Source of the DNA: an uncultured bacterium
GTDB lineage: Bacteria > Fidelibacterota > Marinisomatia > Marinisomatales > UBA1611
Reading direction: 5' to 3'
DNA length: 9,091 nt
Assembly: GCA_938092125.1 (NCBI GenBank)
Contig: CALKMQ010000236.1
Location: 1-9,091, forward strand
Part shown: in pieces, positions 1-7,506 of the stretch
Numbering within the stretch: the first letter of the stretch is position 1
Layout: each line of letters opens with the position of its first letter
Position numbers and translations under genes: made by a program
Notes under the pieces: model-generated
Told to the model about the DNA's origin: nothing
The model's input: only the letters and a program-made list of their open reading frames with translations
Databases searched by the model: none

Positions 1-1053
1 TGGAGTATATATCCTATGTATGACTGGGCACATGGATTAGAGGATTCAATTGAGAATATAACGCATTCTGTTTGTACATTAGAATTCGAAGATCATCGCC
101 CTCTTTATGATTGGTATTTAGATCGTTTAAGTGTTTATCACCCTCGACAAATTGAGTTTGCAAGGTTAAACTTAAACTTTACAATAATGAGCAAACGAAA
201 ATTAAAGAGGCTTGTTGATGAGGGGCACGTAGATGGCTGGAGTGATCCTAGAATGCCTACAGTTTCGGGTTTAAGAAGAAGAGGGTATACACCAGAATCA
301 ATCAGAAACTTTTCTGATAAAATTGGAGTAACAAAAAGAGATGCAATTGTCGATGTTGCTAAATTAGAAAATGCTCTGCGAGAGGACCTCAATAAGAAAG
401 CACCGCGAGTAATGGGAGTATTAGATCCTATAAAAATTATTATTACAAATTATCCTGATAATAAACTTGAGTATATAGATGCAAAAAATAATCCTGAAGA
501 CGAAAGCGCCGGTAAACGAAAAATCGCATTTTCAAAAGAAATATTCATTGATAGAAATGATTTTATGGAAGAACCTCCTAAAAAGTTTTTCAGACTAAGT
601 ATCGGTAAGGAAGTGAGGTTGAAATTTGCATACTATATTACTTGTAATGATGTGTTAAAAGATAGCGATGGGAATGTCGTAGAATTACATTGTACGTATG
701 ACCAGGAAACAAAGGGTGGAATGTCTGAGGATGGCAGAAAAGTTAGAGGAACCTTACATTGGGTTAGTGCAAGTGAATTTATTGAGGCAGATATTCGATT
801 ATATGATAGATTATTCAATGATGAAAACCCAGAAGTCGGAGGCGACTTTGTAAAAAATTTAAATGTTGAAAGTCTAAAAACTATTAAAAATGCAAAACTT
901 GAAATGTCCTTGGCTTCTGCGGATAGTAATTGCATTTATCAGTTTGAAAGAACTGGGTATTTTGTTTTAGATAGTAAAGATTCAAAAAAAGAAAAATTAA
1001 TTTTCAATCGTGCCGTTTCGCTTCGTGATTCTTGGGCAAGGATAAATCGTTAA
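1..1053 (+). CDS. glnS: Glutaminyl-tRNA synthetase, C-terminal part (5' truncated by window edge)
   Basis: This encodes the C-terminal 350 residues of glutaminyl-tRNA synthetase, which charges tRNA-Gln with glutamine in the cytoplasm. The reading frame is open from base 1, so the ATG at 16 is internal and the true start lies upstream; by recalled comparison with E. coli GlnRS (about 554 residues) roughly 205 N-terminal residues, including the HIGH motif, are missing. Visible hallmarks are YPMYDWAHGLED, the conserved THSVCTLEFEDHRPLYDW block, the class I KMSKS-equivalent TIMSKRKL (codons about 61-68 from base 1), and DPRMPTVSGLRRRGY, followed by the anticodon-binding beta-barrel region ending in QFERTGYFVLDS and FNRAVSLRDSWAR, the normal GlnRS end. 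The presence of THSVCTLEF and RRRGYTPESI favours GlnRS over GluRS. The gene ends in TAA, 61 bases before the next gene, and appears intact within the window. Confidence 0.96.
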   Translation, partial: WSIYPMYDWAHGLEDSIENITHSVCTLEFEDHRPLYDWYLDRLSVYHPRQIEFARLNLNFTIMSKRKLKRLVDEGHVDGWSDPRMPTVSGLRRRGYTPESIRNFSDKIGVTKRDAIVDVAKLENALREDLNKKAPRVMGVLDPIKIIITNYPDNKLEYIDAKNNPEDESAGKRKIAFSKEIFIDRNDFMEEPPKKFFRLSIGKEVRLKFAYYITCNDVLKDSDGNVVELHCTYDQETKGGMSEDGRKVRGTLHWVSASEFIEADIRLYDRLFNDENPEVGGDFVKNLNVESLKTIKNAKLEMSLASADSNCIYQFERTGYFVLDSKDSKKEKLIFNRAVSLRDSWARINR

Positions 1054-1066
1054 ATGAATATATACG

Positions 1067-1096
1067 TTGATACTCTTGTATAAACAATACTATATT
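1067..1096 (+). promoter_or_regulatory. Possible sigma70-type promoter before the 1115 gene
   Basis: TTGATA at 1067-1072 and TATATT at 1091-1096 are separated by 18 bases in the 61-base gap after glnS. If used, transcription would start around 1103, giving a leader of only about 12 bases. In such AT-rich DNA this match can occur by chance, and the promoter consensus of this lineage is not known to me, so the call is weak. Confidence 0.3.
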
Positions 1097-1114
1097 GAGA
1101 GAACAAACAAATAA

Positions 1115-2425
1115 ATGAGGATGCGGAAAACTCTAACAATATTACTTTTTTTAGCTACGCTTGCTGCTAGGCAGCCTATAGTGTATTTCTATGTAATACC
1201 TTTTGATAATCTAAAAGATGATCCGACTATAGAATGGATTGCATCAGGATTATCTGATATGGTTAGTAATAAATTTAAAAATGAACCAGGCCTATTGATT
1301 CAAAATAAGCAAGATCTTGAAGTCATAATGAACGATAGAGCACTCATGCTTAAACAACCTATCTCCTCAAGAAACCTTCTACTCCTAGGAAAATATTCAA
1401 GGCAGTTAGAAAAAATAAATGTATCTGTTCAATTAATTGACTTAGCAACTTGGGATCAAATAGAGTCAAAGGATATCTCTGCTGAATATAGTGATATAAG
1501 TAAAATGAAAAATGAGGTTAGTGATAATATTCGCTCGATGATAATTTCATATCTTCCTAATAAAAAACATAGTGTTGGGGTAGTGTTACCAAAATTTATT
1601 GATCCTAAACCTGCGATGACTCGTGATCCAGTAACAGTTAAATCTGAAATGGTAACAAAAAACCTGCAACAGGAATTTATAAAACTTGAAGAGTCTATGG
1701 ATGTCCTTTTAGGTCTAAAAGAAAATCAAAACTTAACACCAAAGAATGATGTAACCCTCTTTGATAAAGGTGGCGAATGGACAATGGATTTTTCCGCAAA
1801 TCAGTTAGTAGAAGAAGATCCCGATCTGAAACCAAACACCGATCTGCTTAAAGATGTTTTAAATAAATTGATAGATAATCCTTATGATGTTGAAATGAAG
1901 AAACCCAGCTTTATATATCATAAAGATGATGACAGTTATATAACTGTTCAATTTCATGTCACGTATTCTCTTAAAGATGAAATAATTAAAGAGATGTTAA
2001 ACACTCTCCCTTATACAGGAATTGAACAGAATGGAAGTCTTACAATTTTTTATTTTAGCAAAGAATCATTTAATCTGTCTGATGAGCTAACAAATCGAAT
2101 CATTTCAGGCAGTCATCGTACCGTTCCAGTAATTAGGTTTTTCAATAAAGAAGGTACTCCCATTGTAATAGTTGCTGATACTCCTGAAGAGCAATGGCAC
2201 TCCAAAAAAAGTGATAAAGTATTATACCTTCCAGAAAACCAGTTCACACCAATGATTCAGTTTACAGTTGGAGGGTGGTCTTTACAGGTTGCTATGGAGA
2301 CAGTAAATATTCATGCAAAATATGAATTTATTCTTCCGATGTCAGATGTTGAAAACTTAAGCAACGTTAGTCTGAAGTTTATTAATGAAAATGAATTAAA
2401 AAATTTCTTGGAGCCTGTACTTTAG
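1115..2425 (+). CDS. Secreted FlgO/TolB-N-like protein of unknown function
   Basis: A 436-residue exported protein. Residues 1 to about 19 form a signal peptide (basic MRMRK, hydrophobic LTILLFLATLAA); there is no lipobox Cys. Residues about 22-150 resemble the FlgO / TolB N-terminal / CsgG-like fold: a VIPFDNL strand, then EWIASGLSDMVSNKF, a 'name the parameter' helix region, and a strand pair ending VSVQLIDLATWDQI. In this superfamily the domain sits in periplasmic or outer-membrane-associated proteins. The remaining residues (about 150-436) match nothing I recognise; they are acidic and contain a beta-rich end with FTPMIQFTVGGWSLQVAMETV. The ATG at 1121 is an alternative start two codons in. 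GAGAG at 1097-1101 is too far upstream to be a good ribosome site. The stop is three bases before the next ATG, so it is very probably cotranscribed with the TlpA-like gene and the barrel gene. Function is not assignable beyond an envelope protein. Confidence 0.75.
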   Translation: MRMRKTLTILLFLATLAARQPIVYFYVIPFDNLKDDPTIEWIASGLSDMVSNKFKNEPGLLIQNKQDLEVIMNDRALMLKQPISSRNLLLLGKYSRQLEKINVSVQLIDLATWDQIESKDISAEYSDISKMKNEVSDNIRSMIISYLPNKKHSVGVVLPKFIDPKPAMTRDPVTVKSEMVTKNLQQEFIKLEESMDVLLGLKENQNLTPKNDVTLFDKGGEWTMDFSANQLVEEDPDLKPNTDLLKDVLNKLIDNPYDVEMKKPSFIYHKDDDSYITVQFHVTYSLKDEIIKEMLNTLPYTGIEQNGSLTIFYFSKESFNLSDELTNRIISGSHRTVPVIRFFNKEGTPIVIVADTPEEQWHSKKSDKVLYLPENQFTPMIQFTVGGWSLQVAMETVNIHAKYEFILPMSDVENLSNVSLKFINENELKNFLEPVL

Positions 2426-2428
2426 CAT

Positions 2429-2944
2429 ATGAGGAAAATAAAATTAATAATTCTTATTTTATCTTTTAACATGATATCTATTTATAGCCAAGATAATGCA
2501 TCGCTTGGTAAAATCCCAAACATTGACCTGAAATTATTAAATGGGAAAAAGACTACATTATATAAGCTTTTGAAAACTGGTCCCGTTTTGCTTGATTTTT
2601 GGGCGACTTGGTGTAAACCTTGCAAGCAAGTAATGAAGCATCTTAACAAATATCATAATGATTACAAAAATCAAGGTTTAACAGTTGTAATGATTAACCA
2701 AGACACACCGAGGAGTTTAGGTAAGGTCAAAGCATATATAAATAGTAAGGGTTATGATTTTTTAGTCAGCATAGACCCTAATCAGCAAATCTCAAAAAAG
2801 CTAAATGCCCAAATAATGCCAAATCTGATACTTGTTAATGAAGATGCAACAGTGAAGTGGCGACATCAAGGTTATATTCCTGGAGAAGAATTAGAAATTA
2901 AAGAACAGATTGAAAGTCTTCTATTGTCCCTAAAAAAGGATTAA
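2429..2944 (+). CDS. Secreted TlpA/ResA-type thioredoxin-like protein
   Basis: A 171-residue thiol-disulfide oxidoreductase of the TlpA/ResA/redoxin family, expected to act outside the cytoplasm. Residues 1-21 are a signal peptide (MRKIK, hydrophobic core, likely cleavage near SIYSQ). The thioredoxin fold follows: PNIDLKLLNGKKTTL, strand LLDFWATW, catalytic C62-K-P-C65, strand TVVMINQD, the insertion helix typical of the TlpA group, then the cis-proline loop QIMPNLILV with P131, and a final helix. WCKPC is close to the usual WCxPC of TlpA/ResA rather than the WCGPC of cytoplasmic thioredoxin, which fits a reductant of envelope disulfides, although direction cannot be read from sequence. Length is normal for the family. 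It starts three bases after the upstream stop and lies 39 bases before an outer membrane barrel gene. There is no Shine-Dalgarno sequence; the upstream stop probably aids initiation by coupling. Confidence 0.9.
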   Translation: MRKIKLIILILSFNMISIYSQDNASLGKIPNIDLKLLNGKKTTLYKLLKTGPVLLDFWATWCKPCKQVMKHLNKYHNDYKNQGLTVVMINQDTPRSLGKVKAYINSKGYDFLVSIDPNQQISKKLNAQIMPNLILVNEDATVKWRHQGYIPGEELEIKEQIESLLLSLKKD

Positions 2945-2983
2945 TTATTTCAACAAAATTTTTATTTTTATCATCACACAAAA

Positions 2984-4969
2984 ATGTACAAAAAATTTTT
3001 ATTAGCTATTTTTCCTCTTCTTATTCAATCTGAAAACGACGCCTTCTCAGTTTTTGATTTAGATTTTTGGAATTATAATGCGGGTATCGCCATGAATTTT
3101 GGTGATAGTTACGATGATTTTACCTATATGGAAAATCGTATGGATCTTAATTTTTTTAAAAACAATTTCTCGGCATGGTTGCAATATGAATATTCTGACC
3201 CGCCAGAATTGGGGTTTTCGATTAAAGATTTAAGAAAATATAGAATTGAGTATAGTTCTGGTCCGTGGTCAATAAAATATGGTGATATTTATGAGGTCTG
3301 GGGCAGGGGTTTAGTACTTGCTCAATTAGATGATCAGGGTATTGATTTTGACAATAGTTCTAGAGGTTACCTGATTAATTATCAATCTGACAATATTAGC
3401 GTGACTCAAATGAGCGGTGAGACTGTGAATGCTCAGCTCGGTGCTGATCTGAGGCACCCTGAGTTTGAGTTTACCCATAATATTGATGCCACGAACATTA
3501 ATTTTGAAGCATACCCTTTTAGTTATGGTTTTTCTTTTTTACAGTCAAATGAACTTCATCAATTGAAGCCTCTTGGTGTGATGGATACTGTGGATATTAA
3601 TCATAGATTGCATGGGGCATATATTTCCTGGTTTGGGTCTAATATGGATATTTTTATAGAATATATGGACAAACAATCAAAAAGTAGAACCTTCCAAACT
3701 AATTTTTCAGGGCAGGAGATAGAATCACTTACGCCATTAAAAAGAGGTTCAGCTGCTTATTTTAATTCAAATTATTATTTAGGGAACTGGTCTTTATTCT
3801 TTGAATACAAGCGGTATAGTCTTGATAGACTTAACCCTGTAGATACTGATTATATTATAAATAATTATGGTAATAGAATTGATTATCAAGTTATGCCAAT
3901 TCTATATCGTGAACAAAATCATAGTTTTTTGGGTAGAGCTGCTCATCAAACTAACGCAAATGATGAGCGCGGTTATCAAGTCGAACTATCTGGTGGTTTG
4001 TCGAATGGTTTTCAAGTTGTGACACAATTTTCTCATTTAAGTAGAAATGATACTTGGGAGTCTATAAGTCCGATTGAATGGAATAGAAAGAACATAGCTG
4101 GTCTCTTGCCGACTACTAATTTTAGTGCATTACCCTACTTAGAGTTTTATGCTGAACTTAATGGTTATCTTTTAAATAATAGACTGCAGTTCAAAACAGC
4201 AATCGGAACAAATGAGGAAGTCACTAAAGTAAATAGGTTTTTCAAAGGTCTATCTCGTACTCTTTCAGAAAATTGGACTTATACTGATTCAATTTGGTAC
4301 GGAGAAGATTGGTTTTATTTAGACTCTCAAATAGTTAGCATGGATACTTCAATAAATCAGATAGAAACTATGCTTTATCAAAAGTCAAAATCATTTACAA
4401 TTCCCATCGATTTAACGTTTTCACTTAAAAATGGTTACTCAATAGGGCTTGGTCTTGCATATCAAGAAAGATATAAAAATAATGTAAAAAAAGGAAATGC
4501 TGGTGGGTTCTATAACTATGCCGACTCCACATGGATATTAAATGATGAAACTAATCCTAGCCTCTCAAGTAATGAAACTACTAGTAATTACCCAAACGAA
4601 ACACCTTTTCAAATTAATAGGATGTTTTCATTATCAATTGGTAAAGCTTCAAAGTGGGCACTTACTCTAAACTATGATTGGACAAATGTTCAAGAAATTA
4701 TTACCACTGACCCAAAGTATAATCCTCTTGAAGCGTTTATATATGGAGACGTAAAATATTTTAAAGGACAGAGAAAAGATAATAATCCGCCACCATTTAC
4801 TAAAAATAAATGGGTGTCTTTAGAATTTTCATATAATCTTTCATCAACTCAACGGATTTCATTTCTTTATGGGTCTATTCAAGGAGGTTTGGTTTGTAGC
4901 AATGGAATTTGTAGAATATTACAACCATTTAATGATGGGCTCAAACTTTCCTATAGTGCCATATTTTAA
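2984..4969 (+). CDS. DUF6029-like outer membrane beta-barrel protein
   Basis: A 661-residue predicted outer membrane protein. A short signal peptide (MYKKFLLAIFPLLIQS, cleavage near residue 16-20) precedes a long run of alternating aromatic/polar strands typical of a beta-barrel, for example LNFFKNNFSAWLQYEY and WSLFFEYKRYSL. The chain ends in the terminal aromatic expected for barrel assembly (SYSAIF, last residue Phe). Residues about 98-130, with YGDIYEVWGRGLVLA and IDFDNSSRGYLINY, match what I recall of the DUF6029 family of Bacteroidota, where a GDFYEQFGxGL-type strand is followed by a DNSxRG motif. A Cys pair, C638-x4-C643 (VCSNGICR), lies in the last hairpin. The substrate or partner is unknown; no plug or TonB box is seen. 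The gene follows the TlpA-like gene on the same strand by 39 bases and precedes the putative selenoprotein by 114 bases, which suggests a joint envelope function. No Shine-Dalgarno is present. Confidence 0.72.
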   Translation: MYKKFLLAIFPLLIQSENDAFSVFDLDFWNYNAGIAMNFGDSYDDFTYMENRMDLNFFKNNFSAWLQYEYSDPPELGFSIKDLRKYRIEYSSGPWSIKYGDIYEVWGRGLVLAQLDDQGIDFDNSSRGYLINYQSDNISVTQMSGETVNAQLGADLRHPEFEFTHNIDATNINFEAYPFSYGFSFLQSNELHQLKPLGVMDTVDINHRLHGAYISWFGSNMDIFIEYMDKQSKSRTFQTNFSGQEIESLTPLKRGSAAYFNSNYYLGNWSLFFEYKRYSLDRLNPVDTDYIINNYGNRIDYQVMPILYREQNHSFLGRAAHQTNANDERGYQVELSGGLSNGFQVVTQFSHLSRNDTWESISPIEWNRKNIAGLLPTTNFSALPYLEFYAELNGYLLNNRLQFKTAIGTNEEVTKVNRFFKGLSRTLSENWTYTDSIWYGEDWFYLDSQIVSMDTSINQIETMLYQKSKSFTIPIDLTFSLKNGYSIGLGLAYQERYKNNVKKGNAGGFYNYADSTWILNDETNPSLSSNETTSNYPNETPFQINRMFSLSIGKASKWALTLNYDWTNVQEIITTDPKYNPLEAFIYGDVKYFKGQRKDNNPPPFTKNKWVSLEFSYNLSSTQRISFLYGSIQGGLVCSNGICRILQPFNDGLKLSYSAIF

Positions 4970-5083
4970 ATTGAAACTATTATTCAAATAATTAAAATTT
5001 TAATTTTTGCATGGCATCAAACTTTAAACATGCAGATTAATTTAGTATTTAACTTTTATACATAAATAACGTTATATTAATTA
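4970..5083. other. Intergenic gap with AT-only palindrome, possible terminator
   Basis: The 114 bases between the barrel gene and the selenoprotein gene contain a perfect 16-base palindrome AATTAAAATTTTAATT at 4990-5005 that ends in a short T run (5004-5008). This could form a weak intrinsic terminator, but a stem with no G or C is unconvincing. TATACA at 5057-5062 and TATATT at 5073-5078 are possible -10 elements without a good -35. No Shine-Dalgarno precedes the ATG at 5084. Confidence 0.25.
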
Positions 5084-6568
5084 ATGAAAAATTTTCTCAT
5101 TATATATTTATTACTTTTTGTTGGTCTTTTTGGTCAGACATATACAGTAGGCGATTATGTTGATGATTTTTCCGGAGATATCTGTTATAATGGTGATGGT
5201 ATATGGTCTTATGAGGAAAATGGTAGAGATAGGGTTGTCTGGATTAATCTTTTTACCTCCTGGTGACCATCTTGCACTACGGAGGCTCCGCAGGCAGAAG
5301 CAGTATATCAACAATATCCAAATGATTCATTAGTTTTAGTAGGTTTCGGTCAAGATTGGAACCAACCATACAGTTGTAGTGGTTGGGGAACAACTTTTGG
5401 TCTTTCTCATCCTATTGTAGATGACATAAATAATATATATGGGTTATTTGGGGTTGGATATATACCTCATAATGTTATTATAGGCGGAGACGGAGAAGTG
5501 CTTTACTCAGATACTGGATACAATCAAGCGGCAATCATATCGGTAATTAATCAAGCGTTAGAAGATTTGCCATCTGATCTTGACGAGGATGGTATCGATA
5601 CTGATGAAGATAATTGCCCTGAAAATTTTAACCCTCTACAGGCTGACATCGATGAAGATGGCAGTGGAGATGCTTGTGACATTTGCGATAATGTTAATGT
5701 CTTCACTACAGGAAATGTAAATGGTGACCTCGACGAAAATAATTTACCTATTATTAACTTTTTTGATGTTGTTGCATTACTTGATCATTTTCAACTAAAT
5801 GAATCAGAGTTATTACCAATTTCGGAATGCAGGGAGCAGGCTGGAAATATAAATGGTGATAATAATGTTAATATCATTGATGTTGTTAATCTAGTTAATA
5901 TGGTTTTGTTTGATAATATGCCTTCTTTTCTAATTAATGAAGAAGACGAAGGAACGCTGTTTCTTTCTCAAGTAAACGAAAATAATTACATAAGCATTGA
6001 ATCAACCTCAGAAATTGGAGGTTTCCAGTTTAGTTTATCTTCGCTTACTAAGATTGATCGATATTTAGATCAATTAATTCTTCCAGATGGATGGTCGATG
6101 ACTTACAGTTCTAAAAATAATAATTATAATTTTTATGCCTATGATTTATCTGGAACTAGTTTAGTTAAAAAAATTGATTTAAATATTCCTAGTCAGCATA
6201 TCTTAAATGTTAATGATGTTGTAATAGCATCAAAAAAAGGACTTCATATTAAAGCAAATGTAGAAAAAGAATTTTCTAAACGAGAATTATTATCTCTGCC
6301 AAACACTCCAAATATTAACAGCCTTTATCCAAACCCATTTAATCCTACATTAACAATATCTTACTCTCTGCCAACAGAAACAAACTTATCAGTTGTGGTA
6401 TATAATATGCTGGGTGAGCAGATTTCTGTTCTGGTTAATAATGTTTACACTTCAGCTGGGTTCCATAATATTAATTGGAATGCTTCTGAATTTCCGTCAG
6501 GAATGTATTTTGTAAAAATAGAGACACCTTCAATTATTGATACCAAAAAAGCATTATTGCTGAAGTAG
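5084..6568 (+). CDS. Putative secreted selenoprotein: UxxC redoxin domain with TSP3-like, dockerin-like and T9SS sorting domains (in-frame TGA = Sec61)
   Basis: I read this as one 494-residue protein whose codon 61 (TGA, 5264-5266) is selenocysteine. Residues 1-18 are a signal peptide (MKNFLIIYLLLFVGLFG). Residues about 20-165 form an AhpC/TlpA-like redoxin domain: strand RVVWINLFTSW, active site W60-U61-P62-S63-C64, TTEAPQAEAVYQQY helix, strand LVLVGFGQD, LSHPIVDD, cis-proline loop GYIPHNVII (P128), and GDGEVLY. Every family hallmark after the TGA stays in frame, with no second stop or frameshift for 409 codons. Residues about 166-199 are Asp-rich calcium-type repeats like thrombospondin type 3 (DLDEDGIDTDEDNCPENFNP). 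Residues 210-276 hold two dockerin-like halves (GNVNGD..., GNINGDNNVNIIDVV). Residues about 290-398 are beta-rich and possibly cohesin-like (EIGGFQFSL). Residues 409-494 are a type IX sorting domain (LYPNPFNP, VYNMLGEQ, FPSGMYFVK). Alternatives are a nonsense mutation or sequencing error at a Cys codon. A split annotation (60-residue peptide plus a GTG-start ORF at 5498) would separate signal peptide from sorting tail and is unlikely. Confidence 0.75.
5264..5300 (+). promoter_or_regulatory. In-frame UGA with putative bacterial SECIS hairpin
   Basis: The UGA at 5264-5266 is followed by a hairpin. The upper stem pairs 5280-5283 (CGGA) with 5287-5290 (UCCG) around the three-base loop GGC (5284-5286). 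After an A5279/C5291 mismatch the stem continues with U5278-A5292 and C5277-G5293, then with A5276 bulged, C5275-G5294, G5274-C5295, U5273-A5296 and a U5272-G5297 wobble. The first loop G is 18 bases after the UGA, close to the E. coli fdhF element, where the loop also begins GG. Bacterial SECIS elements sit in the coding region directly after UGA and are bound by SelB. The 37 bases from 5267 to 5303 are 23 G/C by my count, far above the surrounding AT-rich DNA, and use codons rare here (ACG, GAG, CCG, CAG). The bulged U of the E. coli upper stem is not evident. No folding program was run. Confidence 0.62.
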
Positions 6569-6597
6569 CAATAGGTTTTAAAAATAGTTTTTCGATA
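6569..6597. terminator. Possible weak bidirectional terminator between convergent genes
   Basis: The two converging genes are separated by only 29 bases. The gap includes AAAAATAGTTTTT (about 6580-6592), an A5/T5 inverted repeat with a three-base spacer and a T run on either strand, and just beyond it the palindromic ATTAATAATTAAT at about 6600-6612 inside the end of the minus-strand gene. This could end transcription from both sides, but the stem lacks G/C pairs. Confidence 0.25.
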
Positions 6598-7506
6598 CTA
6601 ATTAATAATTAATGTATCAATCATTATTGATTCATTAAAAAATGTCAACTTTGTAGTGTCTGAATTATTACCATACCTAGTTAATATTTCTACGTTCCCT
6701 TGCTGATATAAATCATTATCTAAATTAAAGTAGCCTAATGAATAAACTTGATTATTATTTTGAATAGATAAATCGTTGCACTCTTCTATATTATCATTTG
6801 CCTGAATTAAAACAGAATTAATAGAGTTTCCTCCTAATGATTTATTTTGTATTCTGAGGAAAAATGAGTTGCTATCCGGTTCAATTATTATCGGTTGATC
6901 TGTATTCTCAGGTGTAACAAAGAAATTGTATGATAGCGTTGTTCCGCAAGGAAGTTCTTGGATATCACATTTCAGGTTAGTTTCATTAAATATTTTTTCT
7001 ATCTGAAAATGAGTTATAGAATTTGAAAAAAGCATTCCACTTTTCGAGTTAATTAGATAATTAATTGAAGACTCATGATTATTAATTATTTTTAAGGTAT
7101 TATAGTTTATAATGGTAAAACTTTTTGTCGAGATTATTCTCTGATTAGTGCTGTCAATTATTTCTGCAAAAAGATCATAATTACCATTCGGAAATAAATT
7201 AGTATCCCAAACAGTCTGGTAAATGATACTATCAGATGAGCTTGTGGTGTCTAATAAAATTCTATCTTCAAATGCAATAGATTGATTATTTGTTATTACT
7301 AAATAGATTTTCCATATACTTGTAAAATTTTTAACATTTATATAAATATTTTCTAATCCTGAAACTTCGCTTCGATTATTAGTCGTCGATATACTTAAAT
7401 AAGAATTTTCACTTATTATTTCGTTTTCATCATTGTTTATTCCACTATTACATGAAATAAAGATTGATAACATAGATGCTATTATGGAAGATTTTGTGGT
7501 ACTCAT
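6598..7506 (-). CDS. Predicted lipoprotein with Ig-like domain, function unknown
   Basis: A 302-residue envelope protein. The N-terminus (MSTTKSSIIASMLSIFISC) looks like a lipoprotein signal with C19 as the lipidated residue; Phe at -3 makes the lipobox imperfect, as is common in FCB bacteria. After an Asn/Asp/Glu-rich linker, residues about 40-135 resemble an Ig-like or Big-type beta-sandwich: ENIYINVKNF, then VWDTNLFPNGNYDLFAEIIDS, where the PNGxYxLxAxxxD pattern is characteristic of such domains. Residues about 140-302 are beta-rich with no recognised motif; C176, C183 and C245 are the remaining cysteines by approximate count. The start overlaps the stop of the upstream FISUMP gene by four bases (ATGA), indicating translational coupling, so the two are surely cotranscribed. 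It converges on the selenoprotein gene with a 29-base gap. I do not recognise a specific function. Confidence 0.7.
   Translation of the reverse strand: MSTTKSSIIASMLSIFISCNSGINNDENEIISENSYLSISTTNNRSEVSGLENIYINVKNFTSIWKIYLVITNNQSIAFEDRILLDTTSSSDSIIYQTVWDTNLFPNGNYDLFAEIIDSTNQRIISTKSFTIINYNTLKIINNHESSINYLINSKSGMLFSNSITHFQIEKIFNETNLKCDIQELPCGTTLSYNFFVTPENTDQPIIIEPDSNSFFLRIQNKSLGGNSINSVLIQANDNIEECNDLSIQNNNQVYSLGYFNLDNDLYQQGNVEILTRYGNNSDTTKLTFFNESIMIDTLIIN

Noticed and set aside
138..392. Minus-strand open frame of 84 codons inside glnS
   Set aside because: It is antisense to well-conserved glnS sequence, resembles nothing, and has no independent support; the same applies to 633-935.
5264..5266. 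TGA reassigned to Trp or Gly (alternative genetic code)
   Set aside because: No other gene in the window has an in-frame TGA, Trp is encoded by TGG throughout, and the FISUMP gene ends in TGA.
5111..5314. Minus-strand open frame opposite the selenoprotein N-terminus
   Set aside because: It is a by-product of the opposite strand, with no recognisable protein features, and covers the conserved redoxin active-site region.
5498..6568. Separate gene starting at GTG 5498, with a 60-residue peptide gene at 5084-5266
   Set aside because: The upstream codons from 5267 to 5497 in the same frame encode the rest of a redoxin domain, the GTG lies inside it (GEVLY), and a protein starting there would have a T9SS tail but no signal peptide.
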